A DNA stretch of 24,447 bases, taken from NCBI GenBank assembly GCA_000277445.1, contig AJWJ01000357.1:1-24447 (forward strand), given 5' to 3'. The notes beneath the pieces are model-generated. The model was not told where the DNA came from, did no database searches, and worked only from the letters and a program-made list of their open reading frames with translations. Below, in pieces: positions 16,935-24,447 of the stretch. Each line of letters starts with the position of its first letter. Position 1 is the first letter of the stretch. The position numbers and the translations under genes were made by a program. Source of the DNA: Polysphondylium violaceum. Its lineage: Eukaryota > Evosea > Eumycetozoa > Dictyosteliales > Dictyosteliaceae.

Positions 16935-17669
16935 ATGAAATCCATGTATAATCCATACAAAAAGCCAATGGGTGGGGCAAATAGCGGTGATAGGATGTTT
17001 ATATCAAATACAATTAAAAACAAAGGAGAAAAGGAGAAGTCGATACAGAGAGTAATGTTTGATATTCTAGTGTACTTACGAGCGTTGGAGGGTAAACCTG
17101 CCACACTCAAAGAGATTATGATATCGTCGGGTCACGTTGTGGAGGGCAATCTCGAACTCATCGAAGCACTCAAAAACAACCCCAAGGTAGAGTACATTGA
17201 CAATTGTTTCTTTTTCAAACCACCCTACAATGTGAAAAACTCTAAAGAGATTCTCGAGTTGTTATCGCAGCATCAGAATGGCTTGTTGGTGTCAGAGTTG
17301 GCAGAATCGTACACTCAGGCACAAAACGATATAAAGAAACTCAAAGACAACAAAGAGATCTATGCCATCAAAAGCAGTGAAGGGCCCACAGAGGTCATCT
17401 TTCCCAACGAGGAAAAGTATCGTATGAAAATATCTCAAGAGTTGATGGACATGTGGAAGGATATCAGAGTGCCCAACGAAGCAGATCTAGAAAGAGAACT
17501 CAGAGAGGCTGGTCTTACTCTGGTAGAGTCTGTAGAGTCGTCTAAAACCACCAAATCTCTACAAAAGATTAAAAAAGAGAGAAAACGTAGAACAACTAAA
17601 CTTACAAACACTCATATTGAAAACTTTGATCCCAATGCTCCAATTACATTGCCTCCACCCAAGGAATAA
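16935..17669 (+). CDS. GTF2E2: Transcription initiation factor TFIIE subunit beta
   Basis: Single exon, 244 residues. TFIIE beta pairs with TFIIE alpha, joins the RNA polymerase II pre-initiation complex and helps recruit TFIIH. The first winged helix is at about residues 37-95 (SIQRVMFDILVYLRALEG, PATLKEIMISSG, NPKVEYIDNCFFFKPPYNV). The second follows at about 100-155 (ILELLSQHQNGLLVSELAES, YTQAQNDIKKLKDNKEIYAI). A helical region containing LMDMWKDIRVPNEADLERELREAGL follows; it resembles the P-x-D-x-ELRKAGL region of human TFIIE beta. The basic C-terminal stretch is KIKKERKRRTTK. The human protein is 291 residues with a longer Ser-rich N-terminus, absent here. The start MKSMYNPYKKP is the first ATG, preceded by an A-rich leader. 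Confidence 0.9.
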   Translation: MKSMYNPYKKPMGGANSGDRMFISNTIKNKGEKEKSIQRVMFDILVYLRALEGKPATLKEIMISSGHVVEGNLELIEALKNNPKVEYIDNCFFFKPPYNVKNSKEILELLSQHQNGLLVSELAESYTQAQNDIKKLKDNKEIYAIKSSEGPTEVIFPNEEKYRMKISQELMDMWKDIRVPNEADLERELREAGLTLVESVESSKTTKSLQKIKKERKRRTTKLTNTHIENFDPNAPITLPPPKE

Positions 17670-18144
17670 GAGAGATTACTTCTTTTAATAATAATAATAC
17701 AACTCATAAAATAGTATATAGGTAGAGACATGGGTATTAAATTCGTAGTAATCGATTTATATCGTAAAGAGTAATTATTCAATAACAATAATAATATAAC
17801 ATCCCAACACCGACACCAATATACAATGCAACAAGGTATTAATCTGCATAGATCTCTATTATTTGCGATGTGGATAAAGAAAACCCTTTGTACATAAAAT
17901 TAAACATAAATAAATAAGAATAGGAAATTACCCTATTAGGGTTTTTAAAATACGCAATCCTTTAAACTGAAATTTCAAAGAAGCCTCTCATCAATTTTGT
18001 TTGTGATTTTGAAAAAACAAGAATAATTTTGCAAAAAAGAAGAATTTTCTGAGAAATAATGAAAGCAATGGTTTCAGAGTTCTATCACTATGATATCATT
18101 TAGCTAAATAGGTAGATAATAGATAGAGTTAAAATTAATAAAAC
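17670..18144. other. Intergenic region, TFIIE beta to AlkB-like gene
   Basis: 475 nt of AT-rich DNA. There are short ATA runs near 17683-17698, a small dyad ACCCTATTAGGGT at 17930-17942, and no supported gene. A 22-codon ATG frame at 17826 is too short to credit. Confidence 0.5.
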
Positions 18145-18774
18145 ATGTCAACAACAACAATAGATGAGCTTATAAAGGATATTGATGGATTATATCTTGT
18201 ACAAGATTTCATTAGTGAAGAGGAAGAGATTACCCTTGCTAATAATGTAGATGCTTGTGAATGGTCCAGCGAGATAGCGAGACGTACACAACAATATGGG
18301 TATCACTATAGTTATAGATTAAGAGGTGTAAATCGTACACAAACTGATGGTAATAGTAACAATAACAATAATGATAGTAATAATGATAAGAATGATAATG
18401 ATACACCAATGCCAGATTATTTAAATTTTGTTGTGGATAGATTAAATAATCTAAAGGAACCAACGACAATGCCACATAGATTCGATCAAGTCATCATTAA
18501 TGAATACACACAGGATCAGGGCATCAAGCCTCATGTAGACTCTACTGTTGATTGGGAATCAACGATTGTCAGTCTGAGTCTATTAGCTCAGTGGAACATG
18601 ATATTTGTTCATCAAGACAAAGAAATTGAAATACCTTTACCAAGAAGATCGATTCTCATTCTTCAAAGAGATGCAAGATATATTTGGAAACACGGTATAA
18701 AGAATCAAAGTGGTGATAGAAGAATATCACTAACTTTTAGAAAGTACAAGGGCAATGAAATAAACATTCATTAA
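18145..18774 (+). CDS. AlkB-family Fe(II)/2-oxoglutarate dioxygenase (ALKBH8-domain-like)
   Basis: Single exon, 209 residues. The iron ligands are visible: H130-x-D132 in EYTQDQGIKPHVDS and H183 in ARYIWKHGI. The 2-oxoglutarate-binding pair is R193 and R199 in RRISLTFRK (RxxxxxR). RRTQQYGYHYSYR near residue 46 is the nucleotide-recognition-lid region, and the motif VSLSLLAQWNMIF matches the AlkB core. The opening GLYLVQDFISEEEEITL is the usual AlkB start. RRTQxYGYxYxYR and PLPRRSILILQRDARYxWKHGI look most like the AlkB domain of ALKBH8 (tRNA wobble-uridine hydroxylation) but there is no RRM or methyltransferase domain. Substrate (tRNA, protein or DNA) is therefore open. An Asn/Asp-rich insert occupies about residues 70-92. 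Confidence 0.8.
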   Translation: MSTTTIDELIKDIDGLYLVQDFISEEEEITLANNVDACEWSSEIARRTQQYGYHYSYRLRGVNRTQTDGNSNNNNNDSNNDKNDNDTPMPDYLNFVVDRLNNLKEPTTMPHRFDQVIINEYTQDQGIKPHVDSTVDWESTIVSLSLLAQWNMIFVHQDKEIEIPLPRRSILILQRDARYIWKHGIKNQSGDRRISLTFRKYKGNEINIH

Positions 18775-18881
18775 AATCCAATAATATCCAAGATATTTTT
18801 TTTATTTTTTAGTCCTCGATCCTTGTGAGGCTTTTTTTGTTTGATAATTATTTTGAATGTTTATACGAGACAATAGGTGAT

Positions 18882-20819
18882 ATGGAGGTATTTTTTAAAC
18901 AGGTGTTCTTTAATAGTTACATTAGAGACAATATCTATTATTATGTTTCAAATGATGTCAATTGCAAGATGAAAAGTTATAGAAATTGTTTTGATGTTGG
19001 ATGGATGATTGATAACAAATTGTTTGATCTACTCAGAATAAAGCTTAGAAATAATGAGTACTTGGTATTCAATACAAATGCATTCTCATCCAGAATATTT
19101 CAATTGGATGTTGATCTTTACCTCGAGTGTCGCAAGAGATTGATGTCAAACAATAACAACAAGAATCCTTGGGGATATGATTTTGATTCTCTGTCTACAG
19201 AGTTGACCCAGTCAGCCGCATACTCTAATCAAGGTATTCTAAAGTACTATTTGGAGAAAGAGGAAAACAAACATCATTATACTCAATACTACTTTGGGAT
19301 ATTCACCAAAATGAATGACATAGGCATGGTCAAACAGTATCTGGGACGTGGTGGTTGCTTTGATGATGAAATACCGTATTTCTTCTCTATCCAAACCAAG
19401 AATACAGAGATGATAAAGATTATATTCGATGCGCCTCGAAATGATCTAGCCAAGGAGGCTCTAGTTAGAGACAAAGAAGAGTTATTGGTTAAAGCGATGA
19501 AAACCTTGGACTTGGATATTTTTAAATTGGTAGTTGGTTATTTTGATATAGACGATTCATCAAGTGGGGACAAAATAATTCTATGGAAGTTACTCAAGAA
19601 ATCAATGCAGTCTTTTCATACTCTGAAATACATAATTGAAAACTATGGTGCCTCTGTTTTCAGTCTGGATATATCCTCGACTATCAATCCTGAAGTTTTA
19701 GTAACAACGGTAGCCTCGAGAGGGAATATAGATTCTATTAACTACTTGATTGATAGAAGCATATTGGGTGAGGGTAATTGCGGTACAATATCATACATTG
19801 CCCTTGTATATGGTCACTTGGAACTTTACGAGTTTATTCAAAACAAATACAACTTACCTCTTGCTCCCGCGCCAATAAGCTTTCACTTTTCAAAAATGAT
19901 TAACCCCCCTAAGACTGTAGAAAAGGTCCAGTACCTGTTTGAAACATTAGAAGTCACCTCCCATTTTGCAGATTTGGACAAAGCTTCACTGATATCTTTA
20001 GACGTATACATGTACATCCATGGCCGTTTGAATCCATTTTACGATCAAAAAGAAGTTGAAAAGATCTTGACTCAAGCATTGAATTCCAAAAATGTAGATA
20101 TTATACTATTTCTTCATCGACAAGGCCAAAATATAAATTCGGTGGTGCCCAAGCTTTTAAAAAGATTACAAATTAAGGATACAGCCGAACTACCGTCCCT
20201 GTATCACCTTATTCAACAACTTTTTCCATTTTATTTATCTGCTGGCTATATATCAAATATTAGTAATACATTGGCCACCTTTATTGAAGTTTGTGGTGAT
20301 TTTGACAAATTTAAGTATCTCTTTGACTTGGCATACAAATGGGAAACTACAGATAAAGTGTTCCTTTCTCATCTCTATCCCTCGGCAGCCAAGGCAGGTA
20401 GAAACAAAGTGATTCAGTATCTTTACCAACATGGAATTCAACCAAATGAATATGGTATCTATAAACTTATACTCGAAGCCACCGCTGGTGGAAGTTTGCC
20501 AATTTTGAAAACTATTATCGATAATTTTCAAGACAAAGAATCACTGGCCAGTAAATGGACATTAGAGGTAGTATATCTTGCCATTAAAAACGATAGACTA
20601 GCTTGCCTAGAGTATCTGGTGCCAATGATTCCCTCTCAACTGTTTCAAAACCTAAATCTAGATCAATTCAAACAGCTCAATCTCTATATGGTCCAATATC
20701 TTCATCATCAATTCTCCAACCATAGTATCAATTTTATTAAAATATTAAAAGATAGTATCATAAATGGTGATAAAGATTTTGAATACTTTTTAATTGAAAA
20801 AGGGATCAGGGCCTTGTAA
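18882..20819 (+). CDS. Dictyostelid ankyrin-like repeat protein, tandem copy 1
   Basis: 645 residues from the ATG at 18882. An upstream GTG extension to 18825 is rejected because the second copy starts at the equivalent place (MSTIDNLFRFVFFNNYIRKN against MEVFFKQVFFNSYIRDN). The N-terminal module is VFFNSYIRDNIYYYVSNDVN followed by CFDVGWMIDNKLFDLLRIKL. The rest is a helical repeat array with ankyrin-like units such as GNIDSINYLIDRSI, GHLELYEFIQNKYN and GRNKVIQYLYQHG. It lacks the canonical TPLHxA signature, so it is a diverged ankyrin solenoid of the type that forms large families in Heterostelium and Cavenderia. No catalytic motif, signal peptide or membrane segment is seen; function is unknown. 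It lies only 107 nt after the AlkB-like gene. Confidence 0.7.
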   Translation: MEVFFKQVFFNSYIRDNIYYYVSNDVNCKMKSYRNCFDVGWMIDNKLFDLLRIKLRNNEYLVFNTNAFSSRIFQLDVDLYLECRKRLMSNNNNKNPWGYDFDSLSTELTQSAAYSNQGILKYYLEKEENKHHYTQYYFGIFTKMNDIGMVKQYLGRGGCFDDEIPYFFSIQTKNTEMIKIIFDAPRNDLAKEALVRDKEELLVKAMKTLDLDIFKLVVGYFDIDDSSSGDKIILWKLLKKSMQSFHTLKYIIENYGASVFSLDISSTINPEVLVTTVASRGNIDSINYLIDRSILGEGNCGTISYIALVYGHLELYEFIQNKYNLPLAPAPISFHFSKMINPPKTVEKVQYLFETLEVTSHFADLDKASLISLDVYMYIHGRLNPFYDQKEVEKILTQALNSKNVDIILFLHRQGQNINSVVPKLLKRLQIKDTAELPSLYHLIQQLFPFYLSAGYISNISNTLATFIEVCGDFDKFKYLFDLAYKWETTDKVFLSHLYPSAAKAGRNKVIQYLYQHGIQPNEYGIYKLILEATAGGSLPILKTIIDNFQDKESLASKWTLEVVYLAIKNDRLACLEYLVPMIPSQLFQNLNLDQFKQLNLYMVQYLHHQFSNHSINFIKILKDSIINGDKDFEYFLIEKGIRAL

Positions 20820-20953
20820 TAAAAAATTTATTCTCAAAAATTTTCTAAAAAAGGTGCAAAGAACCCTAAATTAATTGAAAAAATTAAAAATGGTGAAAGG
20901 CCATTTCAATCAAGGCACAACTTTTTTATTGATTTTAAAATTCATCAAATAGT

Positions 20954-22948
20954 ATGAGCACAATAGATAATCTATTTAGATTCGTGTTTTTTAATAACTA
21001 TATTAGAAAGAATATATTTTATCAAGTTAAATATGATGTCAATTATAAAACAAGAGATTATGAAAATTGTTTTGATGTAGAGTGGATGGTTGAAGAGAAC
21101 CTCATAGAGCTACTCAAACTAAAACTTAAAGGGAATGAACGATTGGTGTTTCATAGAGAAGATGGCAAATCTTGTATATTTAAAATCAAAGAATTGGATG
21201 TCTTTATCCAGTGTTTTCAAAGAATATTAAAAGTCTCTCAAAAGAGATTTATAGATACAAACATTAAGCCACTGCTATGCGCTGCACGATATGATAATCT
21301 TGATGCTTTAAAGTATTTGATTGAAAAGCAAGGGTACAAAATATCTTATTGCTCCCACCCTACTCTATTGTTGGAGTACTTTACAAAAAGAGGTGATGTG
21401 GCATTGGTTAGAGAATATTTGGCACAAGTGAAATACGTGGTTAGCAAAGACCCTTTTCTAAACTCTATAGATTCAAAGAATATTGATTTGATTAAACTAG
21501 TTTTTAATGCCCCGAGAAAAAGAGAAGCAAAATCCTATTTTGAAAATGATGCAATCAAGATCTTGGTCAGAGCTATGGAGAGTCTTGATCTCGAGGTTTT
21601 TACATTGATCAGAAAATATATAGAGAAATCCATTTCCAAAGGGTTTCTTGCTATCCATAGCATCTTGTGGCAATTGTTTTCTTCATCAACCAAATCATTT
21701 CATACTTTTAAATATATGATTGACAACTTTGATCTCTCATTTACTTCACTTTTACCCCATCCATATACTCTAAATTGCCATCCATTTGAAAGAGTTGTTT
21801 CTTATGGAAACAAAAATTCCCTTAAGTATTTGATGGACTCTTGTATTGATGTAACAGATCACCACCTCCAACGCATGTCCCGCGCTGCACTTATACACGG
21901 TCATTTTGAATTATACCAATTCCTTGAAAAGTTTTATAACATCCTGTCGCCTCTCCACATAGATTTTCAGGTCTCTCAAATGTCACCTGATATTCCCTTG
22001 TCTATCGATAAATTGAAATATCTTTATGAAACTTTAAAAGTGGTGCCCGACATAAAAGACTTGGAGAGGGCTGTACGAAATCAAGATTCTGTAGATGTCT
22101 ATAAATATATACATGAAAGATTAAATCTTTCCTATACATCTGATCTCTATTATCAAACCAGTCTAACAAGATCATTGGAGCTATGCAAGTTTGAAATACC
22201 ACTCTTTATCTACCAAAAAGGTGTTAAGGGTGAATTTGTTTGGACCATCCTTACCTCCCTCAAGCCAACAAGCCAAACATTCGATTTTATTCAACAACTA
22301 CTTAAACTATCACGTCCAAATAACAATCATATCCATATCTTCATTGCAACTTTACATAAATTCATAAAGGCCACGAGTGATTTCCGATTATTCAAAGGAC
22401 TATTTCATATCATTGAACCAATGGTAAATGCTTTGGATAAAAACAACTTTATAATCGAAATCCTCTACAACGCCTCCAAGGCGTGTCGCTACCAAATCGT
22501 CAAATATCTATGTCAAGATGAGGATCGATTTAAATTGGAAGTATACATAAACCTCGTAGAACATGCAGCAGAAAATGGAAGCATTCAAATTATAAAATAC
22601 ATTATCGAGAACTACTTTGATCAAGAGGCCAAACTATTCTTATCATCAAAAACCAATATCCTGGAAAAAGCAATTTTAAAACAACATTTGGATTGTGTCC
22701 AGTATCTCATGCCAATGTATTCCCATCTGCCTCAAATTCCACTCCCCTCCATTCTAAACAACATTGCCCTTTTAGATAATATTTTAATGATTGAGTACCT
22801 GTGTAGTATTCCACAATTCAAAAACAGTGTAAAACTTTTTAAATCACTAAACCATTCAAAGATTAATGGTCTCCAAGAAATTTGTCAATACTTGGAAAAG
22901 TTTGCTATCGATAACAGACAAGAACAAGAACAAGATGATAATTTGTAA
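20954..22948 (+). CDS. Dictyostelid ankyrin-like repeat protein, tandem copy 2
   Basis: 664 residues, single exon, 134 nt after copy 1. It aligns with copy 1 from end to end by eye. Shared blocks include NYIRKNIFYQVKYDVN, YENCFDVEWMVEENLIELL, FNAPRKREAK (FDAPRNDLAK in copy 1), SFHTFKYMIDNF (SFHTLKYIIENY in copy 1), HGHFELYQFLEKFYN and GSIQIIKYIIENYFDQEAK (GSLPILKTIIDNFQDKESL in copy 1). Divergence is substantial throughout, so the duplication is not recent. The repeats are ankyrin-like helical pairs. The C-terminus is Gln/Glu/Asp-rich (NRQEQEQDDNL), which copy 1 lacks. Its stop codon faces that of the mitochondrial TyrRS gene with 18 nt between. Confidence 0.7.
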   Translation: MSTIDNLFRFVFFNNYIRKNIFYQVKYDVNYKTRDYENCFDVEWMVEENLIELLKLKLKGNERLVFHREDGKSCIFKIKELDVFIQCFQRILKVSQKRFIDTNIKPLLCAARYDNLDALKYLIEKQGYKISYCSHPTLLLEYFTKRGDVALVREYLAQVKYVVSKDPFLNSIDSKNIDLIKLVFNAPRKREAKSYFENDAIKILVRAMESLDLEVFTLIRKYIEKSISKGFLAIHSILWQLFSSSTKSFHTFKYMIDNFDLSFTSLLPHPYTLNCHPFERVVSYGNKNSLKYLMDSCIDVTDHHLQRMSRAALIHGHFELYQFLEKFYNILSPLHIDFQVSQMSPDIPLSIDKLKYLYETLKVVPDIKDLERAVRNQDSVDVYKYIHERLNLSYTSDLYYQTSLTRSLELCKFEIPLFIYQKGVKGEFVWTILTSLKPTSQTFDFIQQLLKLSRPNNNHIHIFIATLHKFIKATSDFRLFKGLFHIIEPMVNALDKNNFIIEILYNASKACRYQIVKYLCQDEDRFKLEVYINLVEHAAENGSIQIIKYIIENYFDQEAKLFLSSKTNILEKAILKQHLDCVQYLMPMYSHLPQIPLPSILNNIALLDNILMIEYLCSIPQFKNSVKLFKSLNHSKINGLQEICQYLEKFAIDNRQEQEQDDNL

Positions 22949-22966
22949 TTTAATAGTAATGTATAT

Positions 22967-24397
22967 TTAAATAAATTTAACAAGGTAATAGGCCTTTTTG
23001 CCATAACGGAATATCATGTATTGATCGGCAATGAGAGCTTCGGGAGTGATAAGAGTTTGAATGTCTGTGATTGGCTCGCTGTTGATGTACAATGATTTAC
23101 TGCCAATGAGGGTTTTTACTTGACCTTTGGACATGTTTGATACTTTGGCAAAAATGTCGACCACTCTGACACCCATGGACTCGGATTTGGGCATTTCAAT
23201 GGCGTTGGCTCGAGAGAGAAGGAAGCCGATGTCAAAGCCATCAGAGGTTGTTGTCTTGGATTCTTGAAGCTTGTTTCCAAACAAGAGATCGGTGGTGCTG
23301 ATGGCCTCCTCAAGACCCCTCTTTCCGTGGACAATGGTAGTGACGCCCTCAGCAATGGCCTTTTGACCAATTCTTTTGTGGGGTGCTTCATTGTGTTGTT
23401 GGACAATAGCGTTGATCTCCTCTAGAGAGTGGAGAGTGAATAGTTTTAAAAATCTTTCAATGTCTTGGTCGGTGACTTGGATCCAGTATTGGTAGAAATA
23501 GAAGGGAGAGGTACGATGTGGTGCGAGCCAGATAGAGTTTCCTTCACTCTTGCCCAGCTTTTTGCCCTGAGAGTTTGTCAAGAGCGGGATGGTGATGCCG
23601 TAGCCGGGCTTACCAGTCTTTTTTTTAATGAGTTCGCAGCCATCAGTGATGTTGCCCCATTGGTCAGAGCCACCAATCTGGATCATGCAGTCTTGGGTGT
23701 TTCTCAAATGCAAGAAATCATTTGACTGCAACAAGGCGTAGGAAAACTCTGTATAACTGATACCGTTGGGATCGTTTCCACTCTCGTTGTTGTTTCCGAT
23801 TCTGTTTTGAATAAAGTCTTTTTTGATCATGGACCCCACTCTAAAAAAGGTGCCGATATCTCTGAGGAAATGGATGATGGAAATATCTTTATTCCAGTCA
23901 TAGTTGTTGACCAATTGCACGTCCCCGCCCAAGACGGCCGTGATGTTTTCTCTAATGTATTTAATGTTGTTTGCAATGAAATCAGTGTCGAGCAACGGTC
24001 TGTCGGTCGACTTTCCACTAGGATCGCCAATCAAGGCAGTAGCCCCACCCACGAGGGCTATAGGGTTGTGACCATGTCGCTTGAAATGCAACAACACCAT
24101 CAAAGACAACAGATTACCAATATGCAAGCTATCAGCTGTGGGATCAAAACCCGCATACAACGATATGGGTTTCTTGGCATTGGTCAAATCAATCATCTCT
24201 TGTTCTGATGCTGTCATTTGGTATATGAACCCTCTGGATTTCAACTCTTGGATGACATTAGCCCCCGTTGTCACACTTGCACTACAAAATGATCTTGATT
24301 GTGATTTACTATAAAACGAGTGTCTGAGTGCATTGCTGTACTGTGTCTTGAACAGTGATTTGGTGACACCACCAACCAATGTTCTATGAAGAAACAT
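22967..24397 (-). CDS. YARS2: Mitochondrial tyrosyl-tRNA synthetase (bacterial type)
   Basis: Single exon, 476 residues; charges mitochondrial tRNA-Tyr with tyrosine. The first 45 or so residues ([20 protein letters not shown], then RSFCSAS) are basic, Ser-rich and lack acidic residues, as in a matrix-targeting presequence. The class I catalytic domain shows [15 protein letters not shown] with the HIGH-type motif HIGN at 92-95, and [13 protein letters not shown]. The tyrosine pocket is seen in [15 protein letters not shown] and [15 protein letters not shown]. The KMSKS loop is KLGKS at residues 280-284. An S4 RNA-binding domain ends the protein ([20 protein letters not shown]). Bacterial TyrRS is about 420 residues, so the extra length is the presequence. 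This is the organellar and not the cytosolic enzyme, which lacks S4 and has a eukaryotic/archaeal-type core. Confidence 0.93.
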   Translation of the reverse strand: MFLHRTLVGGVTKSLFKTQYSNALRHSFYSKSQSRSFCSASVTTGANVIQELKSRGFIYQMTASEQEMIDLTNAKKPISLYAGFDPTADSLHIGNLLSLMVLLHFKRHGHNPIALVGGATALIGDPSGKSTDRPLLDTDFIANNIKYIRENITAVLGGDVQLVNNYDWNKDISIIHFLRDIGTFFRVGSMIKKDFIQNRIGNNNESGNDPNGISYTEFSYALLQSNDFLHLRNTQDCMIQIGGSDQWGNITDGCELIKKKTGKPGYGITIPLLTNSQGKKLGKSEGNSIWLAPHRTSPFYFYQYWIQVTDQDIERFLKLFTLHSLEEINAIVQQHNEAPHKRIGQKAIAEGVTTIVHGKRGLEEAISTTDLLFGNKLQESKTTTSDGFDIGFLLSRANAIEMPKSESMGVRVVDIFAKVSNMSKGQVKTLIGSKSLYINSEPITDIQTLITPEALIADQYMIFRYGKKAYYLVKFI

Positions 24398-24447
24398 TCT
24401 CTAATTTCGCTTGATTGATTCTGCAGAATCGAATCACCCCTTTTTTT
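24398..24447 (-). promoter_or_regulatory. Start of the TyrRS promoter/5' leader with a perfect 14-bp palindrome
   Basis: GATTCTGCAGAATC at 24417-24430 is a perfect palindrome 20 nt upstream of the TyrRS start codon (24397). It is flanked by TGATT and GAATCA, which nearly extend the symmetry. An A run on the coding strand (T run at the window edge) follows. The window ends before the promoter is complete. Confidence 0.45.

Noticed and set aside
17826-17894. 22-codon ATG frame between TFIIE beta and the AlkB-like gene
   Set aside because: Too short, with no signal peptide, repeat or other supporting feature.
17930-17942. ACCCTATTAGGGT dyad resembling a telomere-type TTAGGG word
   Set aside because: It is a single short occurrence with no tandem repeat, so chance is the simplest explanation.
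18825-18881. GTG-initiated N-terminal extension of ankyrin-like copy 1
   Set aside because: The tandem paralogue starts with ATG at the equivalent of 18882, and the extension shows no similarity to it.
23465-24208. Plus-strand open frames opposite the TyrRS gene
   Set aside because: They are antisense shadows of a strongly conserved coding region.

Overview
The window comes from a dictyostelid social amoeba (Amoebozoa). Evidence: very AT-rich intergenic DNA, long oligo-dT runs just upstream of start codons, Asn/Gln/Ser homopolymer tracts in proteins, and short (59-115 nt) AT-rich introns that mostly begin GTA. The lineage-specific gene families also fit. I cannot fix the species. The coding DNA seems less extreme in AT content than I would expect of D. 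discoideum, so a Heterostelium/Polysphondylium- or Cavenderia-like group is possible; that is inference.

Layout. (1) 570-3203 (+), five exons: TTC7/YPP1-type TPR scaffold of the plasma-membrane PI4-kinase complex. A 1.3 kb gap follows, with a decayed IPT/TIG-like gene relic. (2) 4506-6827 (+): HROB (C17orf53) homologue, a recombination OB-fold protein. It converges on (3) 6910-8063 (-), three exons: the SMC5/6 kleisin NSE4. A divergent promoter then serves NSE4 and (4) 8476-8885 (+), two exons: LYRM1-type LYR protein. (5) 8949-10407 (-), three exons: a GalT/HIT-like nucleotidyltransferase of DUF4922 type, convergent with LYRM1. A second divergent promoter leads to (6) 10896-12540 (+), three exons: phosphomevalonate kinase. 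(7) 12980-14656 (+): a secreted, membrane-anchored beta-helix protein with chlamydial-Pmp-like FxxN/GGxI repeats.

From 14657 to 16934 is 2.3 kb without a conventional gene. It holds a second IPT-like relic, a pair of diverged direct repeats about 0.95 kb apart, a probable 53-residue secreted peptide gene (15714-15875) preceded by several dyad elements, and two orphan coding-like fragments. (8) 16935-17669 (+): TFIIE beta. (9) 18145-18774 (+): AlkB-family dioxygenase. (10, 11) 18882-20819 and 20954-22948 (+): a tandem pair of diverged ankyrin-like repeat proteins. (12) 22967-24397 (-): mitochondrial tyrosyl-tRNA synthetase, whose stop codon is only 18 nt from that of gene 11.

Most genes are unrelated housekeeping functions, as expected in a compact eukaryotic genome, and no operon-like logic is evident. 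The only functional pairing I see is HROB next to NSE4 (both DNA-repair factors). The most unusual DNA is the 14.7-16.9 kb stretch. I did not find a clearly new multi-gene system; the candidates are given as separate findings with modest scores.
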